Part shown: one piece after another, positions 12,774-27,127 of the stretch
How positions within the stretch are numbered: the first letter of the stretch is position 1
How the letters are laid out: each line of letters begins with the position of its first letter
From: Kudoa neothunni
Taxonomy: Eukaryota > Cnidaria
Length of the DNA stretch: 64,000 bases
Assembly (NCBI GenBank): GCA_964304625.1
Contig: OZ199839.1
Location: 1,178,001-1,242,000 of the forward strand
Reading direction: 5' to 3'
The notes under the pieces: generated by a model
The model's input: the letters and a program-made list of their open reading frames with translations, nothing else
Database searches by the model: none
Told to the model about the DNA's origin: nothing
Position numbers and translations under genes: made by a program

Positions 12774-13443
12774 ATGGCTGGCAATATCACATTAAAAGTT
12801 ATCGTACTGCTGATCAACTATATTCAGTTCATATTACATGTGTTTTTCGTAACGTTCTACGGAGTTAGAACTCCGAACAATATTATTTGGATATTTCCTT
12901 TGGCCACTAGTGTAACGGTACGGTGGGGGTTGAATCCGATTGGTTTAAATTTTAGATGATCTGTTTTATTGTGCCTGCATATAGATTCTGTTGGCTACTG
13001 TTTCACTCACTTGCACCTGCCGTAGTGCTAGAAACAAAGCATTGGTATATATAATTTTTTTAACTTATGAAACTCAGCGATTCTCCACTCTCCATTTGTA
13101 GGAAATAACCACTGCTGCATTGTTTTCAATAAACACTCTGGCTTGTTTAATTTGTGGTGTACTACTTTGTATTGTTCTTTTCACAAACAACCAGTGTTTA
13201 AAAAGCTTCCCTCATTACGGCGAATGCGATGAAAACTACAGAGCAATAAGAATTTTAGTTGCCGTGTCGTATGGGGTTGAAATTCTGTTGTCACTCTCCA
13301 TCGCTCTTTACAATTGTCGTTGTTGTATGACGATCACACAACATCAACTACCCAACAATATTCATTCGAAGGAAGAAGGATGTCTACTACATATCAAAGA
13401 AAGTCCCGCCGTTCCTAATCAAGTTTCTTCAGAGCATCTCTAA
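12774..13443 (+). CDS. Four-helix membrane protein, three exons, unknown
   Basis: Proposed exons 12774-12917, 12956-13021 and 13102-13443, all phase 0, give about 183 residues. Hydrophobic helices are at the N-terminus (VIVLLINYIQFILHVFFV), in exon 2 (MICFIVPAYRFCWLLFHSL), and two in exon 3 (NTLACLICGVLLCIVLF; VSYGVEILLSLSIAL). The loop before the last helix has two cysteines (QCLKSFPHYGECDE), and the last helix ends in 'NCRCC', a possible palmitoylation site. The exon 2 donor is ambiguous: a donor at 13045 would break the frame, so I prefer the one at 13022. Tetraspan/MARVEL-like by topology only. Confidence 0.5.
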
Positions 13444-15197
13444 TTATTGATCTACTACATCAACATTATTATGTTATTTTATAGGGATAGCTTTTTGGTT
13501 TGTTTAATTGTTTCAAATTATTCAGAAGTATTTTCCTATTCGACGTAATATCCCAAAAATACTAATTATCCTAAAAAATAATGGGCTTGTCATAATTTTT
13601 ATATAAATACAACTTAAATTTCCCAATTTAATTTTACTTTTATGGACATAACCAAATATCGCGTTTTAGAACATATTTATTGCGTGAAAAACTATATAAC
13701 ATTTGGAAGAAGATATAAATAGCTCAAAATAAATCTCAACATCTGCTCTAGCGCTAAAATATACATTTTCTTGATAAACGCATTTTAAATAATGAATCAA
13801 TAATCTAAATAATAAGAGAATATTTGTTGTTTGGAGCAAGTTGCGATAAAATAATAATCATAAAACAAGTTTGATATGTAATAACAATACGTCGTAAAAT
13901 TTAGCTATGGTGGCTAAAATTATAATCTACAATATTTATTTGAAACGTCTCATTTAAACGTTATTAAAAACGAATTCATTACCAGTTATCAATAAAAAAT
14001 CAGTTTTTCTTAAATTGATATAGTATATTTAGAAAATGTGATTTTCCATAATAACAAATAGTAATAATAAAGATTCGTTATTTTGTTAGATCAAACATCA
14101 AACGCTTTTAAATGAAACTAAATCCATACTCTGTCGTAAATCTATTGCCTCTTTCTACCAGTCAGCATTTTCATTATCAACTTTTTTTAACAATACAATC
14201 TGCAACTTTATTATGTGATTTTTTATAATTCAATATTGTGGCACCATCATCTGAAACAACAATTAATTATGATACTAATAGAGATTCGTAATTTTTGTAA
14301 GAAATTAATAAAAATTTTAAATTAACCCTAAAGAGAATGCTTTCGGCTGTGAATAGGCTCTACTATAAGCCTGGTTTTGAAGACAACAGTGATATACTGT
14401 CGATGCATGAACTGGCGAAAGTTTAGACTCATGTTTTAATCGTTAAAATCAACAGATACTAACAATACCCTAACTATCTACATGGTGGGAAGACTACAGA
14501 CCCGACGGCGCGAGCTCTTTCATTACATATCACATCAAAATTTTCTATCACTCAATATTCTTTATTTTATTCCCAATAACCAAAAACATTTTCTCAATTG
14601 ATGTCACCTATTCGGTTTGTAATGATTTAACTTATAGTAATTTTTTTTGTTCTACTTATCTTTTAATGTCTGTATAAAAGGTTATTTTTTAATGTTGAGA
14701 CCGTTTGTCTTAACATATCTCCATATGGCCCGAAGATAAAAATGTTTCCCCATCTCTGACCTACGAAAATGATTAAAATAGGGTGTTTCGACTGACCGAT
14801 AATGATTAGACCAATAATAAAATTTCTTCAGAGATAAAAAAATTAAAAATAAAATGACTCACATCTTTGAACATTTTTTGCTCGCTGAAAACGCATATAT
14901 TTTATAATCCTTTTGTTTCCGAATTTTTGTATTCTTAAAAAATTATATTTATTGTAATATTAGTGGAATATTCTGTATTTGGAAATAAATTTTTTAAAAA
15001 TAGACTATAGAGAAAAGTAAAAACCATTTTTTATTGATCTATTTGAGTCTTTTCCAACCTTTTGGTTCACGTTCCCCAGATTAACTAAACTAAATGATTA
15101 TTAACCTCAAAGTATATTAATTATGTAAAGTTATAATATTATTGTTTCAGATTTATTTTTTTTAAGAGTAAAAGCTTCCTTGTGGATCCCCTGAAAT
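13444..15197. other. No gene seen
   Basis: AT-rich spacer. I found no exon, transposon end or tandem repeat that I can support between the membrane-protein gene and the Tigger element. Confidence 0.5.
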
Positions 15198-15199
15198 TA

Positions 15200-17099
15200 C
15201 CGTCGAGATTGGATATTGCGTAATTCCAAAATTTCGACGTTATTCTCCTTAGAGAGAAACCTTTTTTTTGTATTTTTATTATTTTATCATTTTGTAAACA
15301 TTGTTAACATTAAAAAATAAGAAAATTGATTACTTATATATAGTCTTTTTATTGCGTGGTTTTAGTAACTCATCTGTTTAACAATAGAAGTGTTTTCTTC
15401 ATTATTTCCCGTTAAAAACGTAATATTTAAGAGAAATAAATAATTAGTATAATTCAGTAGAAATGTTGAAAGTTGTCGAAAGAATGACGAATTCTAAGTT
15501 TAGATTGAACGATATGGTGATCTAAATTGAATATTAATGTACTGTCACGTTTAAGATAGTTTGAAAATTGATGGAATTCTTAACGAAGATAAACTCAAAA
15601 ATACGGATATTGAAACTAAAAGGAGGACATATTTATCGGGAAAATTAAAAATATAGATGGTGAGCTGTATGATTGGCTTGTTAAACAATGGACGAATGAT
15701 AATGTTATGCTGAGATTTATTATTATCAAAGTTGCTATATATATTGCAAATAAAAAAGAAATTTCCAATTTAAAGTCTAGTTAAGGGTGGTTTTCGGATT
15801 CCACTTCGAAATATGCGATAGCTTTCAAAATGTTACATGATAAGGCTGCGAATACCGATATTTCATCAATCGACTCATTGAATGTTGAAACCACTAGTTT
15901 GGTTAAGACATATAATCCTAAAGACGTTATAAACATTTATGAAATAGCCCTTCATTTTTGAGCTGTTACAAAACATTTGTTATGTTTTAAAGGATGAAGT
16001 CGGAACATAGGGCGAAAAATATCCATAAAGAGTGAATATTTTACTGTCACTTATTTTTAAATAGGTGTAAACTCCCATCTGTTTTAATTGGTAAATTTCA
16101 GAATTCTTGACGTTTCAAATGAGTTAAACATCTACCTCGTGAATATTATTCAAGAAAGACACATGGATGAAGTGTAATATATTTATGAAGATAACGAGAC
16201 AATCGAACCAAAGAATGATAGATGAGAACAGAGAAGTTTTAATTTTGTGGGATCAATATCCTTTTCATCCCAAAAATAATGAAATTTGTTTTCTACCAAA
16301 AAAAACAACTAATACTCTACAAACCTTAATTTAAGCATCATCAAATGCATTAAAAATAAGACAGGGATACACTTGCTAAGCACACGGTTTTATGTGAAGC
16401 TTTTATCATCGAAAAATAATCATTACTAAACTCAATCATGCCATTAATTAAAATTTGGGAGAATATTACACTAGAAATTATATTGGCTTGTTTTAAAAAT
16501 CAAAAATATTTGATGGTAATACATAAAACTACAATAATAAAGTTAAGAGCAGTTCACAAAGTAATATTTGATGTATACATAATTAATATTTTTAAATGAA
16601 GTTGAAGTTTACGAAAATATATTTGACGATGATAATGCTGCAACACGTGAGACTCAAAATCATGCGGATATATTGCCCACGATGGTTAATCTGATGATAT
16701 CGAACCAATTATTAAAGAAGTCAAAAGTTTAATCAAATAAATAAAAGATACGACTAACAATTTGAAGGAAATTTTGATTCAAGAGGCTCCATCTGGATTG
16801 TTTGATTTATATTCCACAACGGACATAATTTAAAAAGTATCAATAGAAAGATTTCGACATACAAAAATCACAAGATTGTTTAGCAAAATTTAATAACTCA
16901 TCCTTAATTGAATTTTATGTTATCTGTGTTTTAACAAAGTTTGTTTGTAGGAATAATCATCAAACATAAGCGCAAGAAAATCGTATTTAACAGTATCGTT
17001 CGCACGCACGCACGCACGATACTGGATATTGCATAAAAACTTTTTATTGCGTTGTTCTTTGCAGGTCCCAAAAACTCACGCAATATCCAATCTCGACTG
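15200..17099 (+). mobile_element. Dead Tigger/pogo DNA transposon, 1.9 kb
   Basis: The ends are inverted repeats: the left starts 'ccgtcgagattggatattgc' and the reverse complement of the right starts 'cagtcgagattggatattgc'. TA flanks both sides (15198-15199 and 17100-17101). Plus-strand remnants fit a Tigger transposase: 'ELYDWLVKQWTNDNVM' and 'GWFSDSTSKYA' from the CENP-B-type DNA-binding region near 15660-15820, and 'LWDQYPFHPKNNEICFLPKK' near 16245-16305, matching the DNAPSHP...LFLPKNTT block of the DDE domain. Many stops interrupt it. The tail matches window positions 1-230, a second copy. A short (ACGC)n run lies at about 17000-17018. Confidence 0.85.
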
Positions 17100-17101
17100 T
17101 A

Positions 17102-18161
17102 TGTATAGTTAGAATTCAATTTTAGGCTGAAAAACGCACGTCTAGCAAGAGATTGAGACAAGTTATAGATTCTTGATTTTTTTTAGCGCGTTGCAACACA
17201 ACCAGTTTTTTAATCTGTTTAAATAAGGATAAGCTAGTGTTATGCCAAACTGATACTAAGTTATCCTTTTTATGTAAATTTCAAATAATTCGACAGACTG
17301 CATTTTTATAAGAAGTGCTACGATAAATCTCTGTGAAATATTCATTCAGATTTACTAAGAATTAATTATTTTGATCATTAAATATAGGAGGAAAATACTA
17401 AATCAAAACCTCTAATTATCTAGTTATTCATGCGCAAACATATTCCTGACATTTTCCATTATAAAATTATTATAATTAAATTAACTGAATTCGGAAAAAT
17501 AGAAAATCTTTTAAAATCTCTCAATATTAAAGAACTGTATGTGTTCATAGTTCTAATCCTTTCTGATCGACGTATGTCTTATATTTGATTTGTTCCATAT
17601 TACAAAATTAAGTCAAAATATCTAATTTTTTTAAATCACCGAAGAAAATTATTATTTTGATTAACTAATCTATTAAAATTATAGAAATATCACGCCACTA
17701 TTTTCACTATTATTTCCCGTGTGAGAAGTTGCTTTCACGTTGTGATCATAATCTTAAAAATGCGCTCCCATATGTCGTCTCAATAGCAACTATATTTATT
17801 AACACTATTATCTTACTTAACTTCAACACAAAATTAATGGTTTTTGATTTAGATTTCTTTCACATCCATTAAGTATCAACTAAAGTTTGGCTACCGCGTA
17901 AACTAGACTTAAGCTTTTGTTGCTAAGATTAGGTGTATACCTATTAGTTGTTTTGATCAATTGAAATTGGTGAAGCAAATCTATAACTACAACTAATAAT
18001 ATTTAAATTATCGTTAATAAATAATTTGATAAAAAATAATCAGTTGCTATGACAACGATGTTTCATGAACATCTCCTGCGAAAAAGCGGCACCCTAAAAC
18101 CAAGATTAAATTGAGATTAGTTAATTTGCGTTGAACATCAAGTTATTGTGGAAGCGTTGTG
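17102..18161. other. Upstream region of the MELK gene; no gene seen
   Basis: No exon is supported. The last few hundred bases should contain the MELK promoter, but no specific element is recognisable. Confidence 0.4.
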
Positions 18162-20959
<2,798 letters not shown>

Positions 20960-22772
20960 TAATAAATGTTCCTTTTTTATGTTTGATACGAGGGAATGAT
21001 CTTTGCTGCTTATATGTGTGTGCGTGTTGTAGTGGCGAGTTTTGTTTTCCCTGTGCTCTTTTTAAATTTTACAAATTTCGCGCTTGAGTTATGGCAGATG
21101 GCGTGATTGTGACGTTTAAAAGTTACCAACAAAGTTGCGATTTTAAGCTATGGAAACGCATTATGAAGGCGAGATGCGCCTCCATCGTGTTTCCACGATT
21201 ATAAGACTTAATCTATAAATAATATTTAATAGTATTCTTGAGCTAATTTCGAGTATATGATGTAATAAAATAGATAAATGCTGAATAGTTTGAATAATTT
21301 AATTTTATTGGGTTGTTAATAATAATAAAATTTTTGGAGATAACGTACACGTTTGACGGAAATATTTAGTGCGGTTTTCAAGTTGTTTAAAATAATTTAG
21401 TGAAGCATATAGTAGAATATATGCTCCGCAATAGCGAATACCAGCTGTTTTAGTATATAATAAATAATAAAAATAAATAGCATAGAAAGGTGAAAAGAAT
21501 AGTTTTTCGAAATAATATTTGATAATGTTTTAATTTGGTTTTCTTTATCAAAAGATACACAGGAAAATTGTTCATTAATATACGTTATTCTCTTATGCCT
21601 CCATATAATACAATGTTTTCTTAAATTTAGTGAAGTTAAAAAAAGGAAAATTTAATTAATGCCATTTTTTTATTTGGGCTTATTTTTTCATTTTAAAGTT
21701 GAAGCTTTAATTATTCATGTCATTTTTAGTTTTTTTAGATTAAATTGTGTCTAAATACATATAAGGCTCTTTATTTTGCATCAAACTACACTTAATAATT
21801 ATAGAATCATGGGATAAAGTTCGATAAATATTTATTTTAAACTATTAAAATGTTTAATGTGTTAAAAAATCTATATATTTTGTATAATAATTACTATAAT
21901 TAGGAGAACAAATTTTGTTATGCCATAATATCCATATTATTAAAAACTATAAACCGTTATAAAAATCTCGAGAGTAATATGAACCTTCATTTAGATTAGA
22001 AATATAAATAAATTTAACATATAAAAATTACGGCTAATGAAAAAAAGATATTTATATTTATAAAAAATTATATTTTTAATACATTTTAATATTTAACATC
22101 ATGTAAACGGTTACAAGAAAAAATTATTCAATATTATTGATATATCGAAAATAAATAATATTCTATATTTTAATTTATATGGTTAGTTCTACAATAATTA
22201 CTAAGAAAAGTCGATTTTTCTTCAGTTCTTTAACTTAAAAGACATATTTTCTAATTTAGCAAGGAATTAGAAGATATAAAAAGGGACATTACTTCGACAA
22301 TTCTTAAAAATTTTATGGATAGATATATTTTTGTTAACGAACTAAGAATAGTTTTAGAATGTAGAAACTTAACTAATTTATGCTATCTTTAACATTACAT
22401 AGCTTATACTAAACTCGTTTTCAATGGATTACGAATTAACTAAATAAATCAAATGATGCTTATCATATTACTCTTCATATTTATGAATTCTATAATTAAA
22501 TGTTGTCCGAAATCATCACTCATTTTTGAATGGAACGCATTATTAATTGGAGATCAAATATCCTATATTTAACAAATTCTGGTATTATAATATCACTGTT
22601 TTGGAACTAAAATGCGTCGTAAAATTCATTGTCACAGAGTTAATAACTAATTTTAAAGTTTTATAGATAGTCTATTTCAATTTTTTAAAACCGGAAGAAT
22701 TCAATATTTGAATATGATCATTATTCTTAATGACAAATGTTATTAAATATAATTTTTTCATTCTATTACATC
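20960..22772. other. Intergenic, no gene seen
   Basis: AT-rich spacer after MELK with no supported exon. An 'aataaa' at about 20960-20966 directly after the stop is a likely MELK polyadenylation signal. Confidence 0.5.
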
Positions 22773-22780
22773 GTATAGAT

Positions 22781-23328
22781 CAGGGATCGGGAATCTATGA
22801 CTCGTAAACAAATTTTCATTGTAAAAAGAAGTTTCGTTAAATTCCTTTGTGGAAATCTAAAACGGTCACTACGGAAAGTCAGTTACTCACTGTATCATAC
22901 ACTGCAACATGCGAGTATGACCTCAGTGAAAATGTTTAACTCTACGTTTGTATGTGGGCAGTCTCTCTACATTTAAGAGATATTAAGACCAAAGTACGGT
23001 GAATTTTAACGGATGGAAGTCTAAAAGTTTATATAGAGTTTCATCTTACCTCTTATCAACCAGACTACAAAGCCGTCTGCAAAACTATGCAGAACCCGAA
23101 GTCGCATTAATGATGAGAAATATTCTTCACTGATTAGCAATAGCGTAAAATTGCTATTAAAATAATTTAGTGACTTGTTTTAGTTTAAAGTGTTGGAATT
23201 ACATAGTAGGTACACATGCACGTCTATATTTAGTGTTGAAACATACTGTATGGCTCTTGTGGAATTAAGCTTAAAAAAGTATGTGGTCTTTGTGTCTGTT
23301 TCTCACCAAAAATGGTTCCCGACCCCTG
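22781..23328. mobile_element. hAT-family MITE with perfect 8-bp target duplication
   Basis: The left end 'cagggatcggga' and the reverse complement of the right end 'caggggtcggga' are hAT-type terminal inverted repeats. The identical octamer 'gtatagat' flanks the 548-bp element on both sides (22773-22780 and 23329-23336), the hallmark of hAT insertion. No transposase frame is present, so it is non-autonomous. The intact duplication suggests it is among the younger insertions here. Confidence 0.9.
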
Positions 23329-23432
23329 GTATAGATGAATAGATTAATATACGATTATTTCGGATAATAAGAAATTTAATTCACGTCTCGCCAAAACACG
23401 GGATTTAATAGTCTATTTGTTTCAACCAACAA

Positions 23433-24819
23433 ATGTTGATTTTATCATTTCTCTTAATATTTTTAAAGATAGTATCGCCTGGTAAATTAAATTATTGTAT
23501 TTTTCTTTTAACATCTTCGCAGAAATGGCATTGACTAATTATGATTTTGATGCTGGTGAACCGCCTTCTTGGATGGACGAAGCTCAACAAAAAGCAGCTG
23601 TAGTTGATAGATGGTATGTCGATAAAGCTACCGCAACATGCAAACCATTTAAATATAAAGGCTCCCTTGGAAACTTTAATAATTTCGTGTCAAAGGCAGT
23701 TTGTCAATATCACCGTAAACTGTAATTAGCCCCTATTTTAATAACGTTGGAAATAGTTACTTTTACACCTGAGGAGAAATCAAATGCGTGTGCAAAATCT
23801 AAATCAGAAGGTCTTTGCACCGTACCAGCGGAGAGAAGACAAACAAGATGGTATTACTCAAAAGCAGCTGCTAACGGCAAGGAAGCTCACTCCTGCCACA
23901 TGTTTAAATATAGTGGATGCGGTGGAAACGCAAATAATTTCGAGTCAGAAATTGAATGCAAAAATGCGTGCCGAAGTAAGTCTATTTTCCGACATTAAAT
24001 AAATTTCTGTTTATGGAACGTTTTGTATTAGATAGTAAAAATGGCGACGTTGCTACCGGTACTGCTGAAAATACACTGACACCGACTCCAAATAAATTTG
24101 ATTGCGGCTTCGCAGCTGAAGTGGACAGTGCAACCCCTAAAATGGGAGTTGTTCTACATAAGGATAAAAAAAGATGTGTGTATGCAGCGGTCGGCGGAAC
24201 TGCAAAAAGGGGATATTTTGAGGAGTTACCTAAATGTGTAGAATCGTGCATAAGTACTCAGTTGTATGATATATATTTGCTAACCAAAAATAGCTGATCT
24301 AGTCGCTGCCTGTAAAGCAACCGGCCCATATCAAGTTCAGCCTACAAACAAAATTACAACTGAAGCTGAAGCTGGAAATAATTTAAAAGAATACTTTTAT
24401 TTCCATAACGGGAAAAAAGCTTGTCTCCCATTTCTTTCAAAAACTCCTGAAGCCTCGTTCATAATTGATGATGGTTCAAACAATATTTTTAGTTCGGCGG
24501 AACTCTGTGCAAGCTTTTGTCCTGCGAGTAATTAAAAATATTATATTCCTCAATCTTGTTCTATTTATATGAATACAACTTAGCTGCCCATCTTGGTGAT
24601 CTTGTAGCCGTTGATGCTTGTAACCAGGAGAAAGTCGGTGAATTTACCACCGGGGATATGTATGAATTAACTCGGTACTACTATGGGTCAAACAACAGTA
24701 ACACTAAAAGTTGTCAGTCATTTAAATTCAACGGAAAAGAGATGAACTTGAATAATTTCAAAACTCAAGCAGCCTGTATGGCAATTTGCGGAACACCTTT
24801 ATCTTCCCCTGGTGGTTAA
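23433..24819 (+). CDS. Secreted five-module Kunitz protein, copy 1
   Basis: Six exons (23433-23481, 23523-23714, 23757-23975, 24032-24253, 24294-24537, 24584-24819), every junction in phase 1. Exon 1 encodes a signal peptide (MLILSFLLIFLKIVSP); each later exon carries one Kunitz-type module. Module 2 is canonical with all six cysteines and the 'RWYYSKA', 'FKYSGCGGNANNF' and 'CKNAC' signatures; its P1 residue after Cys14 is Thr. Module 1 keeps only the 30-51 cysteine pair ('GSLGN' instead of GCGGN). Modules 3, 4 and 5 have four cysteines and lack the pair that braces the inhibitory loop. Kunitz domains normally block serine proteases, but a Thr P1 and degenerate modules argue against simple trypsin inhibition. 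Three paralogues lie on the minus strand at 45-58 kb. The start is set by the signal-peptide exon, which is conserved in all four copies. Confidence 0.88.
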
Positions 24820-24899
24820 TATTCGATATATTAAAAAAGCCCCAACACCTTGGTTTTCTTAACTTTATTTAAATTAAGAAATACAAAAAACAAAATGAT

Positions 24900-24926
24900 T
24901 TACTATTATATATATATATATATATC
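24900..24926. repeat. (TA)n microsatellite
   Basis: Short TA run between the Kunitz gene and the piggyBac element. Confidence 0.8.
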
Positions 24927-25060
24927 CTGCATGCCATTAGTTCAGTTGGACTCAAATATGTCTTATTTTTTGCATTAAAACAAAATTATTCTACTTATTT
25001 AATATTGTAATGTATTGATACGCGTGTTCAACGTTCCGAGCGCCTGAAAATCGGGTTTAC

Positions 25061-27123
25061 ACATTCCTTCTTTCGAGGTCCAATAAACCCCACATTTTTA
25101 GCGTGAATTATGGATAAAAATGAAATAAGTATTTTACTAATGTATGAGAGCAAACTATCGATATAATATTGGAAAACGTTACAATTATAAAACCGACGGC
25201 TGTTAACGATGATTACAGAAATATGTAAAAGGTTAAATATAATTGGATTTAATAAAAAATATATATCATTTTCCATTAAATAAATCTAAAAAATTGTTTC
25301 CTTCATAATTACTTTCTTAATATTCACGTCCAATCATACCAGCAATACATATTGTTCCAAAATACATAAGATGCGAGATATTTATATTAGTTTGGTTGTT
25401 GATATTACGAACCATCATGAAAACAACTTTTAAACTGCTTTTATTACAGATGGCTTAACAAACAAAACAAAAAAGTTTAGGCTTTTCTGCCTCGAGATCT
25501 CGAACAATAACAGCATCACTCACGACGAAGATATTCTATTATGCAACTATAATTTTTATCAGCGCAATTTTTGTTTCTCTGAACACAATCCTTCGCCAAA
25601 CAAACTTCGAGCTCTTCTGGAAACTTAACTCTTGAACAATTGATATCATAGAAAACAGTCATAAGGATAAAATGAATTAATCAAGCCAATACCAACCACA
25701 ATGAAGAATACTGCTTCGGACCATCGATTCGTTTACTTTATACACTTGTTGTAGCAATAATATGATCCAATGTTTCCACTCCAACTTTTTAACATTTATA
25801 TTCCAGATTAATAACAGGTTTTTTCAGTCTGTATCTTCAACATTTGTAGTGAACTCGAGGTTGTTAGTAGCTAAACTGCTTTACTTTTTATAGGAACATA
25901 GAAGATTATTATTAGTTTATTAAACATAGCATAGGTGTACTGAAACTTCGATTTTTGAATTCATTTTTAGATAATTTGTAATATCTCTTTTATTATTTCG
26001 TATTGTTCCAGTCATTCCCCGAGTAAGAGTTTTTGGGCAATGGAAAAAGAAGTAAAGAAATTTTCACACATGATATTTCTCCCAGTTTCCATTAATGATG
26101 ACACAAGATCCAGAACAATATCTCCTCAACATTTTCTGGCGTTTCGTTATTATTTTTATCCAAATAAACAAGAAAGTTATGAGTGTATTTGTTCTCGGGA
26201 TTGGTAAGGAGAAAATACTTAATTCCATACATTGCCGGTTTGGATGGTATATATTGCCCGAAGAATAATTTTCCCTAAAAGCAAATAACTGCTCGTCAAT
26301 TGTCAAACTCTCCTGGGGGTAATAATCGTCGGAACGACAATCTTTCCAACTCTTAAAAGTATCACAAATGGGGAATAATTTATCCATGAGTCTTAAAGTT
26401 TCTCTGGCTTTGAATTCTTCATAATGAATGGTCATCGAAATTTGAATAAGCCTGTTTAATGGCATAATCTTTCAACAAATATCCCTTCGCTTTCCAACAC
26501 TCCAAAGCAATTTGAATCATTATAATTAAGATTTAAAAATGGGAATATAATTATGGATTCCCAAGTTAGCTAACAAATCTTGTTTTGAAAAGTCATCAAA
26601 TAATTCAGTTAATTAAAATTGGTAAGCGTGTTAATGTTTAAAATAACAGTTGAGAAAATAGATTCACCATAAAAAATGAGGAATGATCAGCAAAGAAGGT
26701 GATTCTATTTGAAACATAAGAAAATGAAGCTGGATACATTGAAAAATATTTCTTTTAAAGCTTTTAGTTGTTTGAAGTTTCTTAGAAAATCAATTAACAT
26801 CGTCCTTATCTTCGTAAATGTTCCAATAGCGTTTATTATCTTCAAAAAAATTAGAATGACGCAAATAATTAAATTATTAAAAAACACCATAAAATTCATT
26901 GATATCGGATTCAAATTCATCCAAAATATTCCGCTCAAAACCATTAATCGCAGCGTTTTATTCGTCGGTAATGGTCGATATTTAATGTATGCATGGTTTT
27001 TTTATTTATCTTTGTTTCCTATCTATAAAATTAAATTTAATTCTCAAAATTATTGTAAATTAATTTTCTTTGTTATTTGATAGAAAAAAAATCGTGTCCA
27101 TTGGGTCCCCAAAGAAGGTATGT
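25061..27123 (-). mobile_element. Dead piggyBac DNA transposon, about 2.06 kb
   Basis: Terminal repeats match: left 'acattccttctttcgaggtc' and reverse complement of the right 'acataccttctttggggacc'. TTAA follows the right end (27124-27127); the left flank is TTAC (25057-25060), a one-base decay of the same target. The minus strand carries piggyBac transposase remnants: 'YYPQESLTIDEQLFAFREN' in the frame 26064-26465 (family pattern PGE-LTIDEQL-FRGR), then 'CENFFTSFSIAQKLL' and 'MTGTIRNNKRDI' near 25965-26065, 'GVETLDHI' near 25750, and a Cys-rich end near 25500. Stops and frame changes separate the pieces, so it is inactive. An acidic N-terminal region is discernible near 26880-26950. Confidence 0.88.
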
Positions 27124-27127
27124 TTAA

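Noticed and set aside
26705-27080. Opposing 79- and 123-codon frames
   Set aside because: They lie inside the piggyBac element. The plus-strand frame is antisense to the decayed transposase N-terminus and is rich in Ile/Lys/Phe as expected for a shadow frame.
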